Assembly: GCF_015352455.1 (NCBI RefSeq)
Contig: NZ_JADKPN010000018.1
Location: forward strand, 34,505 to 98,504
Source of the DNA: Nocardioides islandensis
Lineage (GTDB): Bacteria > Actinomycetota > Actinomycetes > Propionibacteriales > Nocardioidaceae
Length of the DNA: 64,000 nt
Direction: 5' to 3'
The notes beneath the pieces are model-generated. The model searched no databases, had not been told where the DNA came from, and saw nothing but the letters and a program-made list of their open reading frames with translations. This document shows, piece after piece, positions 24,752-34,038 of this stretch. Numbering within the stretch: position 1 is the stretch's first letter; the number at the start of each line of letters is the position of its first letter. The position numbers were made by a program, and so were the translations under genes.

Positions 24752-26893
24752 GTGCCGGTGGACGGCGTGACGGGCCAGGACTGGGTGGATCCTGGCTTTC
24801 TCGAGTCCGTCGCCGACCCCGTGGTCGTGGTCGATCCACAGGGCGTGCTCGTGTTCGTCAACGAGGCGGCCAGGCGGCTCATCGGCCTCCGGCACGACCG
24901 CCCGTTGGGCATGCCGGCCGCCGAGGTCTTCGTCGAGGCGGCCGAGCGGGAAGCCTTCGAGGAAGTACTCCGATGGGTGCTCGGCGGGACGGCCTGGCAG
25001 GGCCCGATGGCCGTCGTGGGCCGCGACGGCCACCCCGTCGACGCCGAGGTCAGCTGCTCGGTCATGCGGCGAGGCGACGAGGTCGTCGGACTGGTGTGCC
25101 TCTTCACCCACCTCGGCGACACGCACAGCCGCGACCACACGGCCCGGAAGCTGGCCAAGCGACTCACCGCCCTCGCCAAGGTGGCGGCGGAGCTCGCCGT
25201 GGCCGAGGACCTGGAGACGGTCGCCGAGGTGGTCACGTTCGAGGCCGCCCAGGCGGTCGGTGCCACCGTGGGTTCACTGTCCCTGCTCGTCGACCCGGAC
25301 ACCCTGGAGCTGGTCGGGTTGCACGGCGGACGAGAGGGGGCGGCGGCTCGGTGGAGGCGGTTCTCGGTGCACGCCAACACCCCCGCAGGCGACGTCGCCC
25401 GGTCCGGTGAGCGACTGGTCCTCATCGGCCGCGACGCGATCGAAGCGAGGTACCCCGACCTGGAACGAGCGGCCGAGGGAGAGCGCAGCATGCTGCTGCT
25501 GCCCTTGCGCATGACCGGCCGCACGACCGGGGTGATGTCGTGGTCCTTCCCTGGACGGCGTCGTCTGGACGACGCCGAGATGGAGTTCTACGGCGTGCTC
25601 GCGGACTCGTGTGCCCAGGCGGTGGAGCGCATCCGAGCCCAGCAGGCGTCGGCGGAACAAGAGGCTCGGGTGCGGTTCCTGGCGGACGCGACCAGCAAGC
25701 TCGCGGAGAGCCTGGACTACCAGAGGACCCTCGCGGAAGTCGCGCGGATGGCCGTCCCGGCCTTCGCCGACTGGTGCGCGATCGACCTGGTCGACGATGC
25801 GCGCCTGCGCCGGCTCGCCGTCGAGCACGTCGACCCCGAGAAGGTGGCCATGGCCCTCGAGGTCGAGCGCCGGTTCCCGGCCGGACCGGAGGAAGGAGGC
25901 GCGTGGGCGGTCATCCGGAGCGGCGAACCGCTCCTGCTGCCCGAGGTGACGGACGAGATGATCGCGCCGGCCGCCCGGAGCGACGAGCACCTGCGCCTGC
26001 TGCTGGAGCTCCAGCTGCGCAGCGTCGTCATGACCCCGCTGATCGCGCGCGGGACGGTGCTGGGGGTGATGACCTGGGTGATGGCCGAGTCCGGACGCCA
26101 CTACCAGCAGCTCGACCTCGACTTCGCCACGGACCTGGCCCGCCGCGCGGCCATCGCCATCGACAACAGCCAGCTCCACACCGACACGCTCGAGGCGGCC
26201 ACCCGGCTGCAGGCCGCGGTCCTGCCGCAGCTGCCCGGCTCGGTGTCCGGGTGGGAGATCGCCTCCCACTACAGCCCGTCGGGGCGCACCGAGGTCGGCG
26301 GTGACTTCTTCGACGTCGTGCCTCTCGACGGCGATCGCGTCGTGGTCTTCGTCGGTGACGTGATGGGCCGTGGTGTCCGAGCCGCTGCGGCGATGGCCCA
26401 GATGCGCTCGGCCGTCCGCGCGTACGTCGCCGACGACCCCACGCCCCATGTCGTCTTCGCCAAGCTCGACCGGCTGTTCGCCTTCTACGACCTCGACCAG
26501 CTCGTCACCATGGTGTACCTCCTCGCCGAGGGGCAGTCGGTCCAGGTGATGGTCGCCGGCCATCCACCCCCGGTCCTGCTCCGCCAGGACTCCGGAGCCG
26601 AGCAGGTTGCGACCGTCCCGGGACGCCCGTTCGGAGCGGAGCCCGTCGAGCGTGTCGCCACGACCTTCGAGCTCGCCGACGGCGACGTCATCGTGGCGTT
26701 CACGGACGGCTTGATCGAGCGCCGTGGCGAAGCCATCGACGTCGGGGAGCGGCGCCTGCTCGAGGCGTTGACGGCACGGCGCGACTGCCGGCTGGCCGAG
26801 CTGCTCGCCAAGGTGGTCGCCGACGTCCAGGACATCACCCGCGACGACGACGTGGCAGCACTGGCCCTCCGACGCAGCGGCCACCATGGGTGA
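24752..26893 (+). CDS. PAS-GAF-GAF-PP2C (SpoIIE/RsbU-type) phosphatase
   Basis: 713 residues if the GTG at 24752 is used; GTGs at 24758 and 24767 are alternatives. PAS domain at about 10-125 (LESVADPVVVVDPQGVLVFV), two GAF domains (about 150-300 and 320-470) and a C-terminal PP2C-type phosphatase (TEVGGDFFDVVPLDGDRVVV; GDVMGRG; FTDGLIERRGEAIDVG) with metal-binding Asp residues. It probably dephosphorylates the STAS protein encoded two genes downstream, releasing a sigma factor through partner switching. Overlaps the anti-sigma gene by 8 bp. Confidence 0.88.
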   Translation: MPVDGVTGQDWVDPGFLESVADPVVVVDPQGVLVFVNEAARRLIGLRHDRPLGMPAAEVFVEAAEREAFEEVLRWVLGGTAWQGPMAVVGRDGHPVDAEVSCSVMRRGDEVVGLVCLFTHLGDTHSRDHTARKLAKRLTALAKVAAELAVAEDLETVAEVVTFEAAQAVGATVGSLSLLVDPDTLELVGLHGGREGAAARWRRFSVHANTPAGDVARSGERLVLIGRDAIEARYPDLERAAEGERSMLLLPLRMTGRTTGVMSWSFPGRRRLDDAEMEFYGVLADSCAQAVERIRAQQASAEQEARVRFLADATSKLAESLDYQRTLAEVARMAVPAFADWCAIDLVDDARLRRLAVEHVDPEKVAMALEVERRFPAGPEEGGAWAVIRSGEPLLLPEVTDEMIAPAARSDEHLRLLLELQLRSVVMTPLIARGTVLGVMTWVMAESGRHYQQLDLDFATDLARRAAIAIDNSQLHTDTLEAATRLQAAVLPQLPGSVSGWEIASHYSPSGRTEVGGDFFDVVPLDGDRVVVFVGDVMGRGVRAAAAMAQMRSAVRAYVADDPTPHVVFAKLDRLFAFYDLDQLVTMVYLLAEGQSVQVMVAGHPPPVLLRQDSGAEQVATVPGRPFGAEPVERVATTFELADGDVIVAFTDGLIERRGEAIDVGERRLLEALTARRDCRLAELLAKVVADVQDITRDDDVAALALRRSGHHG

Positions 26894-27290
26894 CGGCGCC
26901 GTGCAGCCACGCCGGACCGTGACTCGCCGGCTGGCCCGGGACCAGGCCGCCATCGTCGACGCGCGACGGATGGTGGTCGAGCAGCTCCGGGACTGGGGCA
27001 TCGCCGAGGAGCTCATCGACGAGATCGCCCTGACCGCCCACGAGCTCGTCGCCAACGCCTTCGTCCACGCCGTCCCCCCGGTCGACCTACGCATCATCCA
27101 CGCCGGCTCGGAGCTCATCGTCGAGGTGGATGACCGGTCCCCGGATCGCCCGCAACGGCGATACTCGGCGCCGGACGCCGAGCACGGGCGTGGCCTCCAG
27201 GTCGTCGAGGCGCTGGCCACCCAGTGGGGGTCACGTCTCCACCCGACGACCAAGACCGTCTGGTCATCGCACGACATCCCCACCGAGTGA
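26886..27290 (+). CDS. Anti-sigma factor kinase, RsbW-like ATPase
   Basis: 134 residues. GHKL/HATPase fold: N-box ELVANAFVHA, G1 VEVDDRSPDRPQ and G2 EHGRGLQVVEALAT. This is the compact RsbW/SpoIIAB-type serine kinase and anti-sigma layout. It should bind a SigB/SigF-type sigma factor and phosphorylate the neighbouring STAS protein. It sits between phosphatase and antagonist genes. The sigma factor at 18830 is the obvious candidate partner, but other sigma genes outside the window are possible. Confidence 0.87.
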   Translation: MGDGAVQPRRTVTRRLARDQAAIVDARRMVVEQLRDWGIAEELIDEIALTAHELVANAFVHAVPPVDLRIIHAGSELIVEVDDRSPDRPQRRYSAPDAEHGRGLQVVEALATQWGSRLHPTTKTVWSSHDIPTE

Positions 27291-27298
27291 GGGCACAC

Positions 27299-27658
27299 AT
27301 GGGTCTGGCTGTCAGTACTGAGCGACATGGGGACGCCACCGTGGTCCGGCTCGAGGGCGAGTTCGACCTGTACGCGAGCGCCGAGGTGCGGCAGGCCGCC
27401 GATCCCGTCCTCGAGGACGGGGACCACCTGCTGGTCGACCTGACCGGGGTGACCTTCCTCGACTCGAGCGGACTCGGCACGCTCGTCGGGCTGCAGAAGC
27501 GCGCCAAGCTCGCGGATGCCCGGATGACCCTGTGCGGGCTGTCGCCCCGGCTGTACAAGATCTTCGACGTCACGGCTCTGCGCGCTGCCTTCACGTTCCT
27601 CCCGGAGGTGCCCGCGCTGGAGGAGCGGGAGCCCGGGGGAGGCGCGCCTACTTCCTGA
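27299..27658 (+). CDS. STAS anti-sigma factor antagonist, RsbV-like
   Basis: 119 residues from ATG 27299, 8 bp after the anti-sigma stop. STAS fold with the phosphorylation-site motif TFLDSSGLGTLVGL; the first or second Ser of DSSG is the acceptor. The N-terminus (VVRLEGEFDLYASAEVRQ) is typical. Completes a PP2C/kinase/antagonist module. A longer frame upstream overlaps the kinase gene and is rejected. It ends 11 bp into the convergent amidase gene. Confidence 0.88.
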   Translation: MGLAVSTERHGDATVVRLEGEFDLYASAEVRQAADPVLEDGDHLLVDLTGVTFLDSSGLGTLVGLQKRAKLADARMTLCGLSPRLYKIFDVTALRAAFTFLPEVPALEEREPGGGAPTS

Positions 27659-29384
27659 CCTGGACCGTGGTCGTGACTCTTGCGCGGCGCACCGTGGGAC
27701 CGCCCCTGTAGACGACCTTGACCTGGTGCTCGCCCTTGCCGAAGTCGAGGAAGCGGGCGACGACGGTGCCGGCAGTGATCGGCACCGTACGACGAGGGCG
27801 CTTGTCGATCTTGACGAGGAGGTCGCCGGGCAGCGGGCCCACGACCCCGGGTGCGGTGCCGGTCACCGTGACCCGGATCCGGCCGCGTCTCGCCCAGGCC
27901 CGGACCTGGAGCAGGGCCTGGGTCTCCACGGGAGCGGTGGGGTCGAGGAACTGGCTTGCGGCGACGTACCCGGTGCGCTGGAGGTCGACGCGCACCGAGA
28001 TCTGCTGACCGAGGTCCTCGGGGGCCACGACGCGGCTGCTCAGCGAGGGGTCGTCGCCGGTCGGCACGCCGTTGCGCATCCAGGTGTAGGTGACGGTGGC
28101 GTCGGGCGGTGAGAAGACGCCCGGCGTCACGGTCAGCGTCGCGCCCACGAGCGGGTCGCCGGCCATGGCGAACGGCGTGGTGATGGTGACGGGCGGCGTC
28201 TGCGCGGCCTGGATCCGCTCCGCGACCTGGCGACGTATCTCGCCCAGCTGGTCGTAGAGCAGCTGCCCCGGACAGGCCGTGTCGTTGGTGTCGCGATGCC
28301 CGTCGATGACGGGCAGCACCACCACCTCGTGCGCGGCGAACCGGTCGCTGCCCTCGGAGGTCACCGCGATGCTCCCCAGGGCGTCCCGCCCGTACATCGA
28401 CAGCTTCCAGGCGGCGAGCTGCACCACCGCCGTCAGCGTCTCGGTGCTCGGGGCGACCGCCTCGTAGTTGCCGATGACCGCGATGCCCGTCGAGGTCGCG
28501 TTGAAGCCCAGCGTGTGGGCACCCCTCACCGGCCTGGCCGCGCCGCCCGCCCGTCCCACCCATGCGCGCCCGAACCGGTCGACGAGGAAGTTGTAGGCGA
28601 TGTCGGACCAGCCCAACGAGTGGGTGTGGTAGCGGTAGATGCCCCGGAGCAGGGCGGGCACGTCGTCCTCGGCGTAGTCGTTGCTGTTGGCGGTGTGGTG
28701 GACGTGCACCTGCTCGATGGTGGTGTCGTAGCGCGGTCCGCCGTTGCGCCACGACTCGTCGGCGCCCCACACCGCGCGCCCCGACATCGCCGGCCGTGCG
28801 ACGACCGTCATCGCAGCATCGGTACGGCGGAGCGGGTCGGCCGACAGCGCATCGGTGTCGCGTCGGCGGGGGTGCAGGAGCACGAGGGTGAGCCCGGCCG
28901 GCCGGTGGCCGTGGGCCTTGATGCGCACCCCGTCGGCGGGTCCGATCCACAGCAGCTGGGTCCCGGAGCGGCCGTGCCACTCCGGGTCGTCCTCGTCGGG
29001 GAGGTCGTGCAGCACCGGGACCGTCCGCCATGCCGACCACGTGCCGTCTCGGCGGGAGCTGACCTCCAAGCTCGGCGCCTCGGCGTCGCGGGGCCAGACG
29101 AACCCCACCATCGAGTGCGTCGTCGTCGGCAGTCGGGCCGACAGCCACCGGCCGTGGCCCACCTTCGGCAGCAAGTCGTCGCCCAGGGTCACCTCGAGGG
29201 CGGCCACGTCCGACCCCCCGTCGGCGCTCAGCTGGAGTCGGGGGAGGCCGGTGAAGTCCCCGCCGGCCGGACGGTCACCGGAGAGCAGGCCGGTCCGCGC
29301 CGCCACCGCCACGCCACCGACGCCCGCCGCTCCCGCCACAAGGGCCCGGAGCAGCGCGCGGCGTCGTGGCAGCTGGTCCGGCAT
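27648..29384 (-). CDS. Tat-exported N-acetylmuramoyl-L-alanine amidase
   Basis: 578 residues from ATG 29384. A twin-arginine signal (PRRRALLRALVAGAAGVGGV) is followed by a linker and a PGRP/Amidase_2 domain: VHVHHTANSNDY (zinc His), YNFLVDRFGRAWVGR, HTLGFNATSTGIAVIGNY and GHRDTNDTACPGQ (second zinc His and Cys region). The C-terminal ~230 residues form Ig-like repeats (TLTVTPGVFSPPDATVTYTW and similar). It should cleave peptidoglycan stem peptides outside the cell. The longer frame to 29519 lacks a plausible signal. Confidence 0.88.
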   Translation of the reverse strand: MPDQLPRRRALLRALVAGAAGVGGVAVAARTGLLSGDRPAGGDFTGLPRLQLSADGGSDVAALEVTLGDDLLPKVGHGRWLSARLPTTTHSMVGFVWPRDAEAPSLEVSSRRDGTWSAWRTVPVLHDLPDEDDPEWHGRSGTQLLWIGPADGVRIKAHGHRPAGLTLVLLHPRRRDTDALSADPLRRTDAAMTVVARPAMSGRAVWGADESWRNGGPRYDTTIEQVHVHHTANSNDYAEDDVPALLRGIYRYHTHSLGWSDIAYNFLVDRFGRAWVGRAGGAARPVRGAHTLGFNATSTGIAVIGNYEAVAPSTETLTAVVQLAAWKLSMYGRDALGSIAVTSEGSDRFAAHEVVVLPVIDGHRDTNDTACPGQLLYDQLGEIRRQVAERIQAAQTPPVTITTPFAMAGDPLVGATLTVTPGVFSPPDATVTYTWMRNGVPTGDDPSLSSRVVAPEDLGQQISVRVDLQRTGYVAASQFLDPTAPVETQALLQVRAWARRGRIRVTVTGTAPGVVGPLPGDLLVKIDKRPRRTVPITAGTVVARFLDFGKGEHQVKVVYRGGPTVRRARVTTTVQVRK

Positions 29385-29547
29385 CCGTCCAGAGTGCGGC
29401 AGACGACCGTCCGCACGTGGACGACCCGCCGGGCGGGTCGTGCCTCCCCGCGTGTTCGCCCTGGACGAACACCGGGCGGCTCCGGAACACGTCGACGGAC
29501 CGGGGGGTTGAGCGCACATGACTCAAGTCTCCGAAGGGGAGGGCAAC

Positions 29548-31860
29548 GTGTCCCACGAGAGCCTCCCCGTCCTGTTCGTCGCCGACGTGGTCGTGCTGCC
29601 GGGCATGGTGGTCCCGCTCGAGCTCGACGAGTCGTCACGGGCCGCCATCGACGCGGCCCGCGCGAGCAGTGAGGGCCGGCTCCTGATCGCCCCGCGCCTG
29701 GAGGACCGCTACGCGTCGTACGGCGTGATCGCGTCCGTGGAGCGGGTCGGCCGCTTCAGCGGCGGGAGTCCCGCAGCAGTTCTCAGGGCCGAGCGTCGCG
29801 GCCGCATCGGGACCGGTGTCTCAGGGCCGGGGGCAGCCTTGTGGGTCGAGGTCGAGCCCGTCGACGACCACGTCAGCGACCGCGCCCGTGAGCTCGCCGA
29901 GGAGTACAAGCGGTTGGTGGTCGCGGTGCTGCAGCGACGCGAGGCCTGGCAGGTCATCGACTCGGTCCACCAGATGACCGATCCCAGCGCGATCGCCGAC
30001 GCCGCCGGGTACGCGCCGTACCTGTCCATCGATCGCAAGCGGGAGCTCCTCGAGAACCCGGACGTCGAGTCGCGTCTCGAGGCCCTGATCGGCTGGACGC
30101 GGGACCACCTGGCCGAGGCCGAGCTCACCGACAAGATCGGTGAGGACGTCCGCGAGGGCATGGAGAAGAGCCAGCGGGAGTTCCTGCTGCGCCAGCAGCT
30201 CGCCGCGATCCGCAAGGAGCTCGGGGAGGGCGAGCCCGACGGAGCCGACGACTACCGCAGCCGGGTGGAGGCGGCCGACGTCCCGGACGCCGTGCGCGAG
30301 GCCCTGACCCGTGAGGTCGACAAGCTGGAGCGCTCCAGCGACCAGAGCCCGGAGACCGCCTGGATCCGGACCTGGCTCGACACCGTGCTCGAGCTGCCCT
30401 GGAGCGTCAGGACCGAGGACTCCACCGACGTGCTGGCCGCCCGCGCCGTGCTCGACGCGGATCACCACGGCCTCGACGAGGTCAAGGAGCGGATCGTCGA
30501 GTACCTCGCCGTCCGGAGCCGCCGCGCCGAGCGCGGGCTCCAGGTCGTCGGTGGCCGTGGCTCCGGTGCCGTGATCCTGCTCGCGGGTCCGCCGGGAGTC
30601 GGCAAGACGTCGCTGGGTGAGTCGGTCGCGCGCACGCTCGGCCGGACGTTCGTCCGCGTCGCCCTGGGCGGCGTCCGCGACGAGGCCGAGATCCGTGGCC
30701 ACCGCCGCACGTACGTCGGTGCGCTCCCCGGCCGGATCGTGCGGGCGATCAAGGAGGCCGGCTCGATGAACCCGGTCGTCCTGCTCGACGAGGTCGACAA
30801 GGTGGGCTCGGACTACCGGGGCGACCCCGCTGCGGCGCTGCTCGAGGTGCTCGACCCGGCACAGAACCACACGTTCCGCGACCACTACCTCGAGCTCGAC
30901 CTGGACCTGTCGGACGTCCTCTTCATCGCCACCGCCAACGTGGTCGAGCAGATCCCGTCCGCACTCCTGGACCGGATGGAGCTGGTCACCCTCGACGGCT
31001 ACACCGAGGACGACAAGGTCGCCATCGCCCGCGACTTCCTGCTGCCCCGGCAGCTCGAGCGCGCCGCGCTGACCGCCGACGAGGTCACGATCACCGACGC
31101 GGCGCTGCGCCAGATGGCCGCCGACTACACGCGCGAGGCCGGCGTACGACAGATGGAGCGCCTCCTCGCGAAGGCGCTGCGCAAGGCCGCCACCCGTCTG
31201 GCGACCGGTGCGGAGCGGGTCGACATCGACCTCGCCGACCTGAAGGATCTGGTCGGACGGCCGCGGTTCACGCCGGAGGCCCATGAGCGCACCTCGGTGC
31301 CCGGGGTTGCCACCGGGCTCGCCGTCACAGGACTCGGCGGTGACGTGCTCTTCGTCGAGGCGTCCGCGCACGACGGTCCGGCCGGCCTGACCCTGACCGG
31401 ACAGCTCGGCGACGTGATGAAGGAGTCCGCGCAGATCGCGCTCACCTTCGTCCGCAGCCACGCGGCCGATCTCGGGGTCGACCCGGCTCTCCTGGACCGG
31501 GCGATCCACGTGCACGTGCCCGCAGGGGCGACACCGAAGGACGGCCCGTCCGCGGGTATCACCATGGTGACCGCACTGGCCTCACTCGCCAGCGGCCGTC
31601 CGGTGCGTTCGGAGGTCGGGATGACCGGCGAGGTCACCCTCAACGGCCGCGTGCTGCCGATCGGCGGGCTGAAGCAGAAGCTGCTCGCTGCCCAGCGCAA
31701 CGGCCTGACCGAGGTGTTCGTCCCGCAGCGCAACGAGCCGGACCTCGACGACGTACCGGCGGACGTCCTGGAGGCGCTGACCGTGCACCTGGTGGGCGAC
31801 GTCCTGGACGTCGTGCGGGGAGCACTGGCGCAGGAGGACGTGGCGACCGCCGCGGCCTGA
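29548..31860 (+). CDS. lon: ATP-dependent protease Lon
   Basis: 770 residues from GTG 29548, chosen because GGGGAGGG lies 4-11 bp upstream; ATG 29518 is possible and adds 10 residues. Lon N-terminal domain, AAA+ module (Walker A LLAGPPGVGKTSLGES; Walker B VVLLDEVDKVGSDYRGD) and C-terminal protease domain with catalytic Ser in KDGPSAGITMVTAL and Lys in PIGGLKQKLLAAQ. Degrades misfolded and regulatory proteins. Not all actinobacteria keep Lon beside the proteasome, so its presence is informative. It is divergent from the amidase and sits next to the partner-switching cassette. Confidence 0.95.
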   Translation: MSHESLPVLFVADVVVLPGMVVPLELDESSRAAIDAARASSEGRLLIAPRLEDRYASYGVIASVERVGRFSGGSPAAVLRAERRGRIGTGVSGPGAALWVEVEPVDDHVSDRARELAEEYKRLVVAVLQRREAWQVIDSVHQMTDPSAIADAAGYAPYLSIDRKRELLENPDVESRLEALIGWTRDHLAEAELTDKIGEDVREGMEKSQREFLLRQQLAAIRKELGEGEPDGADDYRSRVEAADVPDAVREALTREVDKLERSSDQSPETAWIRTWLDTVLELPWSVRTEDSTDVLAARAVLDADHHGLDEVKERIVEYLAVRSRRAERGLQVVGGRGSGAVILLAGPPGVGKTSLGESVARTLGRTFVRVALGGVRDEAEIRGHRRTYVGALPGRIVRAIKEAGSMNPVVLLDEVDKVGSDYRGDPAAALLEVLDPAQNHTFRDHYLELDLDLSDVLFIATANVVEQIPSALLDRMELVTLDGYTEDDKVAIARDFLLPRQLERAALTADEVTITDAALRQMAADYTREAGVRQMERLLAKALRKAATRLATGAERVDIDLADLKDLVGRPRFTPEAHERTSVPGVATGLAVTGLGGDVLFVEASAHDGPAGLTLTGQLGDVMKESAQIALTFVRSHAADLGVDPALLDRAIHVHVPAGATPKDGPSAGITMVTALASLASGRPVRSEVGMTGEVTLNGRVLPIGGLKQKLLAAQRNGLTEVFVPQRNEPDLDDVPADVLEALTVHLVGDVLDVVRGALAQEDVATAAA

Positions 31861-31903
31861 CTCGCCCGGCCTGACTCTCACGGGCTGGCTCTACGCTGCG
31901 CTC

Positions 31904-32608
31904 ATGGTGCACCTGCTCCTGGTGGAGGACGACGAGGCCATCCGGCGCAGCCTCTCGCGCGGCCTGGTCGAGCAGGGCGCCACGGTGTCGACGGCCGGCA
32001 CGGCGGTGGAGGCGATCCAGGCGTTGGCCGTGGAGAAGCCGGACGCCGTGGTGCTGGACCTGGGTCTGCCGGACCTGGACGGCGCCGACGTCCTGGCGCT
32101 GATCCGGGCGCAGAGTGACCTGCCGGTGCTCATCGCGACCGCGCGGGACGGTGACCGCGAGATGGTGCGTCTGTTGGACGCCGGGGCGGACGACTACCTG
32201 GTGAAGCCCTTCTCCGCGGCCCAGGCGATGGCACGTGTCCGGGCGGTCCTGCGGCGGGTGGCGGGGGAGGAGCCGGAGCAGGGCCGCGAGGTCGTCGTCG
32301 GAGGCTTGGTCGTGGACGTGGTGGCGCGCACCGTGACGCTCGACGGGCGGGAGCTGGAGCTGAACCGCAAGGAGTTCGACCTGTTGCTGGCTCTGGCGTC
32401 CCGGGCCGGGCAGGTCGTCTCCAAGCGCCAGCTGTTGGCGGAGGTGTGGCAGCAGCCCTGGGGTGGAGCCGACCGGACCGTGGACGTCCACCTGTCGTGG
32501 CTGCGCCGCAAGCTGGGGGAGACGGCGGCCGAGCCCCGGTACCTGCACAGTGTGAGGGGAGTGGGCGTGAAGCTCGTCGACCCCCGGGCGGACGCCGCCG
32601 AGTCGTGA
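31904..32608 (+). CDS. OmpR/PhoB-family response regulator
   Basis: 234 residues. Receiver domain (LLLVEDDEAIRRSLSRG; acceptor Asp in AVVLDLGLPDLDGADV; Lys in DDYLVKPFS) and a winged-helix effector domain (LELNRKEFDLLLALASRAG; VDVHLSWLRRKLGE). The ATG has no ribosome site and follows a TACGCT -10-like hexamer by 6 bp, so it may be leaderless. Its stop overlaps the GTG of the histidine kinase gene. An 11-bp direct-repeat array just after the kinase gene is a candidate operator. Confidence 0.92.
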   Translation: MVHLLLVEDDEAIRRSLSRGLVEQGATVSTAGTAVEAIQALAVEKPDAVVLDLGLPDLDGADVLALIRAQSDLPVLIATARDGDREMVRLLDAGADDYLVKPFSAAQAMARVRAVLRRVAGEEPEQGREVVVGGLVVDVVARTVTLDGRELELNRKEFDLLLALASRAGQVVSKRQLLAEVWQQPWGGADRTVDVHLSWLRRKLGETAAEPRYLHSVRGVGVKLVDPRADAAES

Positions 32609-33981
32609 CCCTGCGCGCTCGTGTCCTGAGCCTGGCCGTCGGGGCGGCGACGGTGGTGCTGGTGCTGTTCGCCGTTCCCCTGTGGCTGCTGGAGCAGCGT
32701 GCCGCCTCCTCAGACCTGGAGGACGCGGCGACCGTGGCGGCCCGCGGGGTCGCCGACTACGTCTCGGCCGGTGGCAGCGGGAGCTCGCTGCGGGCCTACG
32801 TCGAGCGGGTCGATGGCCGCGAGGACGTGGTACAGGTCGCGGTCGTGGACAGCGCAGGCACGACGTACGGCCCGGACCTCCCGGGAGCGAGCGCGAACGC
32901 GAAGCAGCCGCTGCCGGGTGGCCGCGAGTCGGACGGTGACCGCGACCAGGACGGGTTCCTGCCGACGTCCGGGGTCGACGTGGACCGGGTGGCCGGGGGA
33001 CGCCTGGTGCGCATCGGCGTCACGACCGACGACGGTCCGGCCGTCGTGCTCGCCTACGCCGCCGATGACGAGGTCACCGCCGTGGTGACCCGTCGCCTGC
33101 TCCCGCTGGGCGCGGCGGCGCTGCTGGTGCTGCTGCTGGTCGGCGCGGCGGCCGAGTTCGTCTCGCGGCGCCTGGTCCGCGACCTCGACCGGACCGCCGA
33201 CCTCGCCGACACCATCGCCGAGGGCGATGCCATCACGCGCATCCCGGAGACAGGACCGCCCGAGGTACGTCGCCTGGCCGGCGCCTTGAACGAGCTGGCC
33301 GGCCGCATCGACGAGCTGCTCGCCGCGGAGCGGGAGACGGTGGCGGACATGTCGCACCGGCTCCGTACGCCGCTGATGGCCCTGCGCCTGGACGTCGAGG
33401 CGCTGCCACCGGGTGAGGTCGCGGTCGAGCTCGAGCAGCACGTGACGACGCTCGAGCGCACCCTGACCGCCGTCATCGACCAGGCACGCCGCTCGCAGCG
33501 CGAGGGCATGCGGGCGGTGTGCCTGCCGTCGCCGGTCGTCGCGGCCGCAGTCGAGTTCTGGAGGCCCCTGGTCGAGGACCAGGGCCGGTCGATGGCCGTC
33601 GACGTGGTCCAGGACCTGCCGCAGGTGCACTGCGCCGGTGACGACCTCCGCGCGGCCGTGGACGCGCTCGTCGAGAACTGCATCGCCCACACGCCCGACG
33701 GCACTCCGGTCGAGGTCCGTGCGCTCCTCGGCGGCACCGGCGCGGCACGACGGGTCGTGGTCGAGGTCCGCGACCGCGGACCCGGGCTGCCGACCGGAGC
33801 CCTGCGGCGCGGCCGGAGCGACCGAGGCTCCAGCGGCCTCGGTCTCGACATCGCGCGCGGTTGCGCCCGATCGTCCGGTGGCGACCTGGTCGTGGAGCCC
33901 GAGCAGGTCGGCGAGGACACCTGGACCGTCGTCCGACTCGAGCTCGGGCTGGCGGGACAGGCGGCACACAGGCGCATTTGA
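32605..33981 (+). CDS. Membrane sensor histidine kinase
   Basis: 458 residues from GTG 32605, overlapping the regulator stop. Two transmembrane helices (about 7-30 and 160-185) flank a periplasmic sensor of about 130 residues. HAMP follows, then HisKA with ADMSHRLRTPLMALRLDVEA (phospho-His) and HATPase motifs VDALVENCIAHT, DRGPGLPTG and SSGLGLDIARG. Cognate of the OmpR-type regulator. It probably senses an envelope or redox cue for the electron-transfer operon that follows; this is inference from position. Confidence 0.9.
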   Translation: MTLRARVLSLAVGAATVVLVLFAVPLWLLEQRAASSDLEDAATVAARGVADYVSAGGSGSSLRAYVERVDGREDVVQVAVVDSAGTTYGPDLPGASANAKQPLPGGRESDGDRDQDGFLPTSGVDVDRVAGGRLVRIGVTTDDGPAVVLAYAADDEVTAVVTRRLLPLGAAALLVLLLVGAAAEFVSRRLVRDLDRTADLADTIAEGDAITRIPETGPPEVRRLAGALNELAGRIDELLAAERETVADMSHRLRTPLMALRLDVEALPPGEVAVELEQHVTTLERTLTAVIDQARRSQREGMRAVCLPSPVVAAAVEFWRPLVEDQGRSMAVDVVQDLPQVHCAGDDLRAAVDALVENCIAHTPDGTPVEVRALLGGTGAARRVVVEVRDRGPGLPTGALRRGRSDRGSSGLGLDIARGCARSSGGDLVVEPEQVGEDTWTVVRLELGLAGQAAHRRI

Positions 33982-34014
33982 CCCGGATTTGAGGTGCGGT
34001 TGGGGGAGGTTTGA
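33976..34014 (+). promoter_or_regulatory. 11-bp direct-repeat operator candidate
   Basis: ATTTGA at 33976 and 33987, a weaker GGTTGG at 33998 and GTTTGA at 34009, all spaced by exactly 11 bp. This is the helical-turn spacing of OmpR/PhoB-type sites. It lies 25-63 bp before the ATG at 34039, directly after the kinase stop codon. Confidence 0.6.
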
Positions 34015-34038
34015 GTCGGGCGGAGCGACTCTCGTCCC

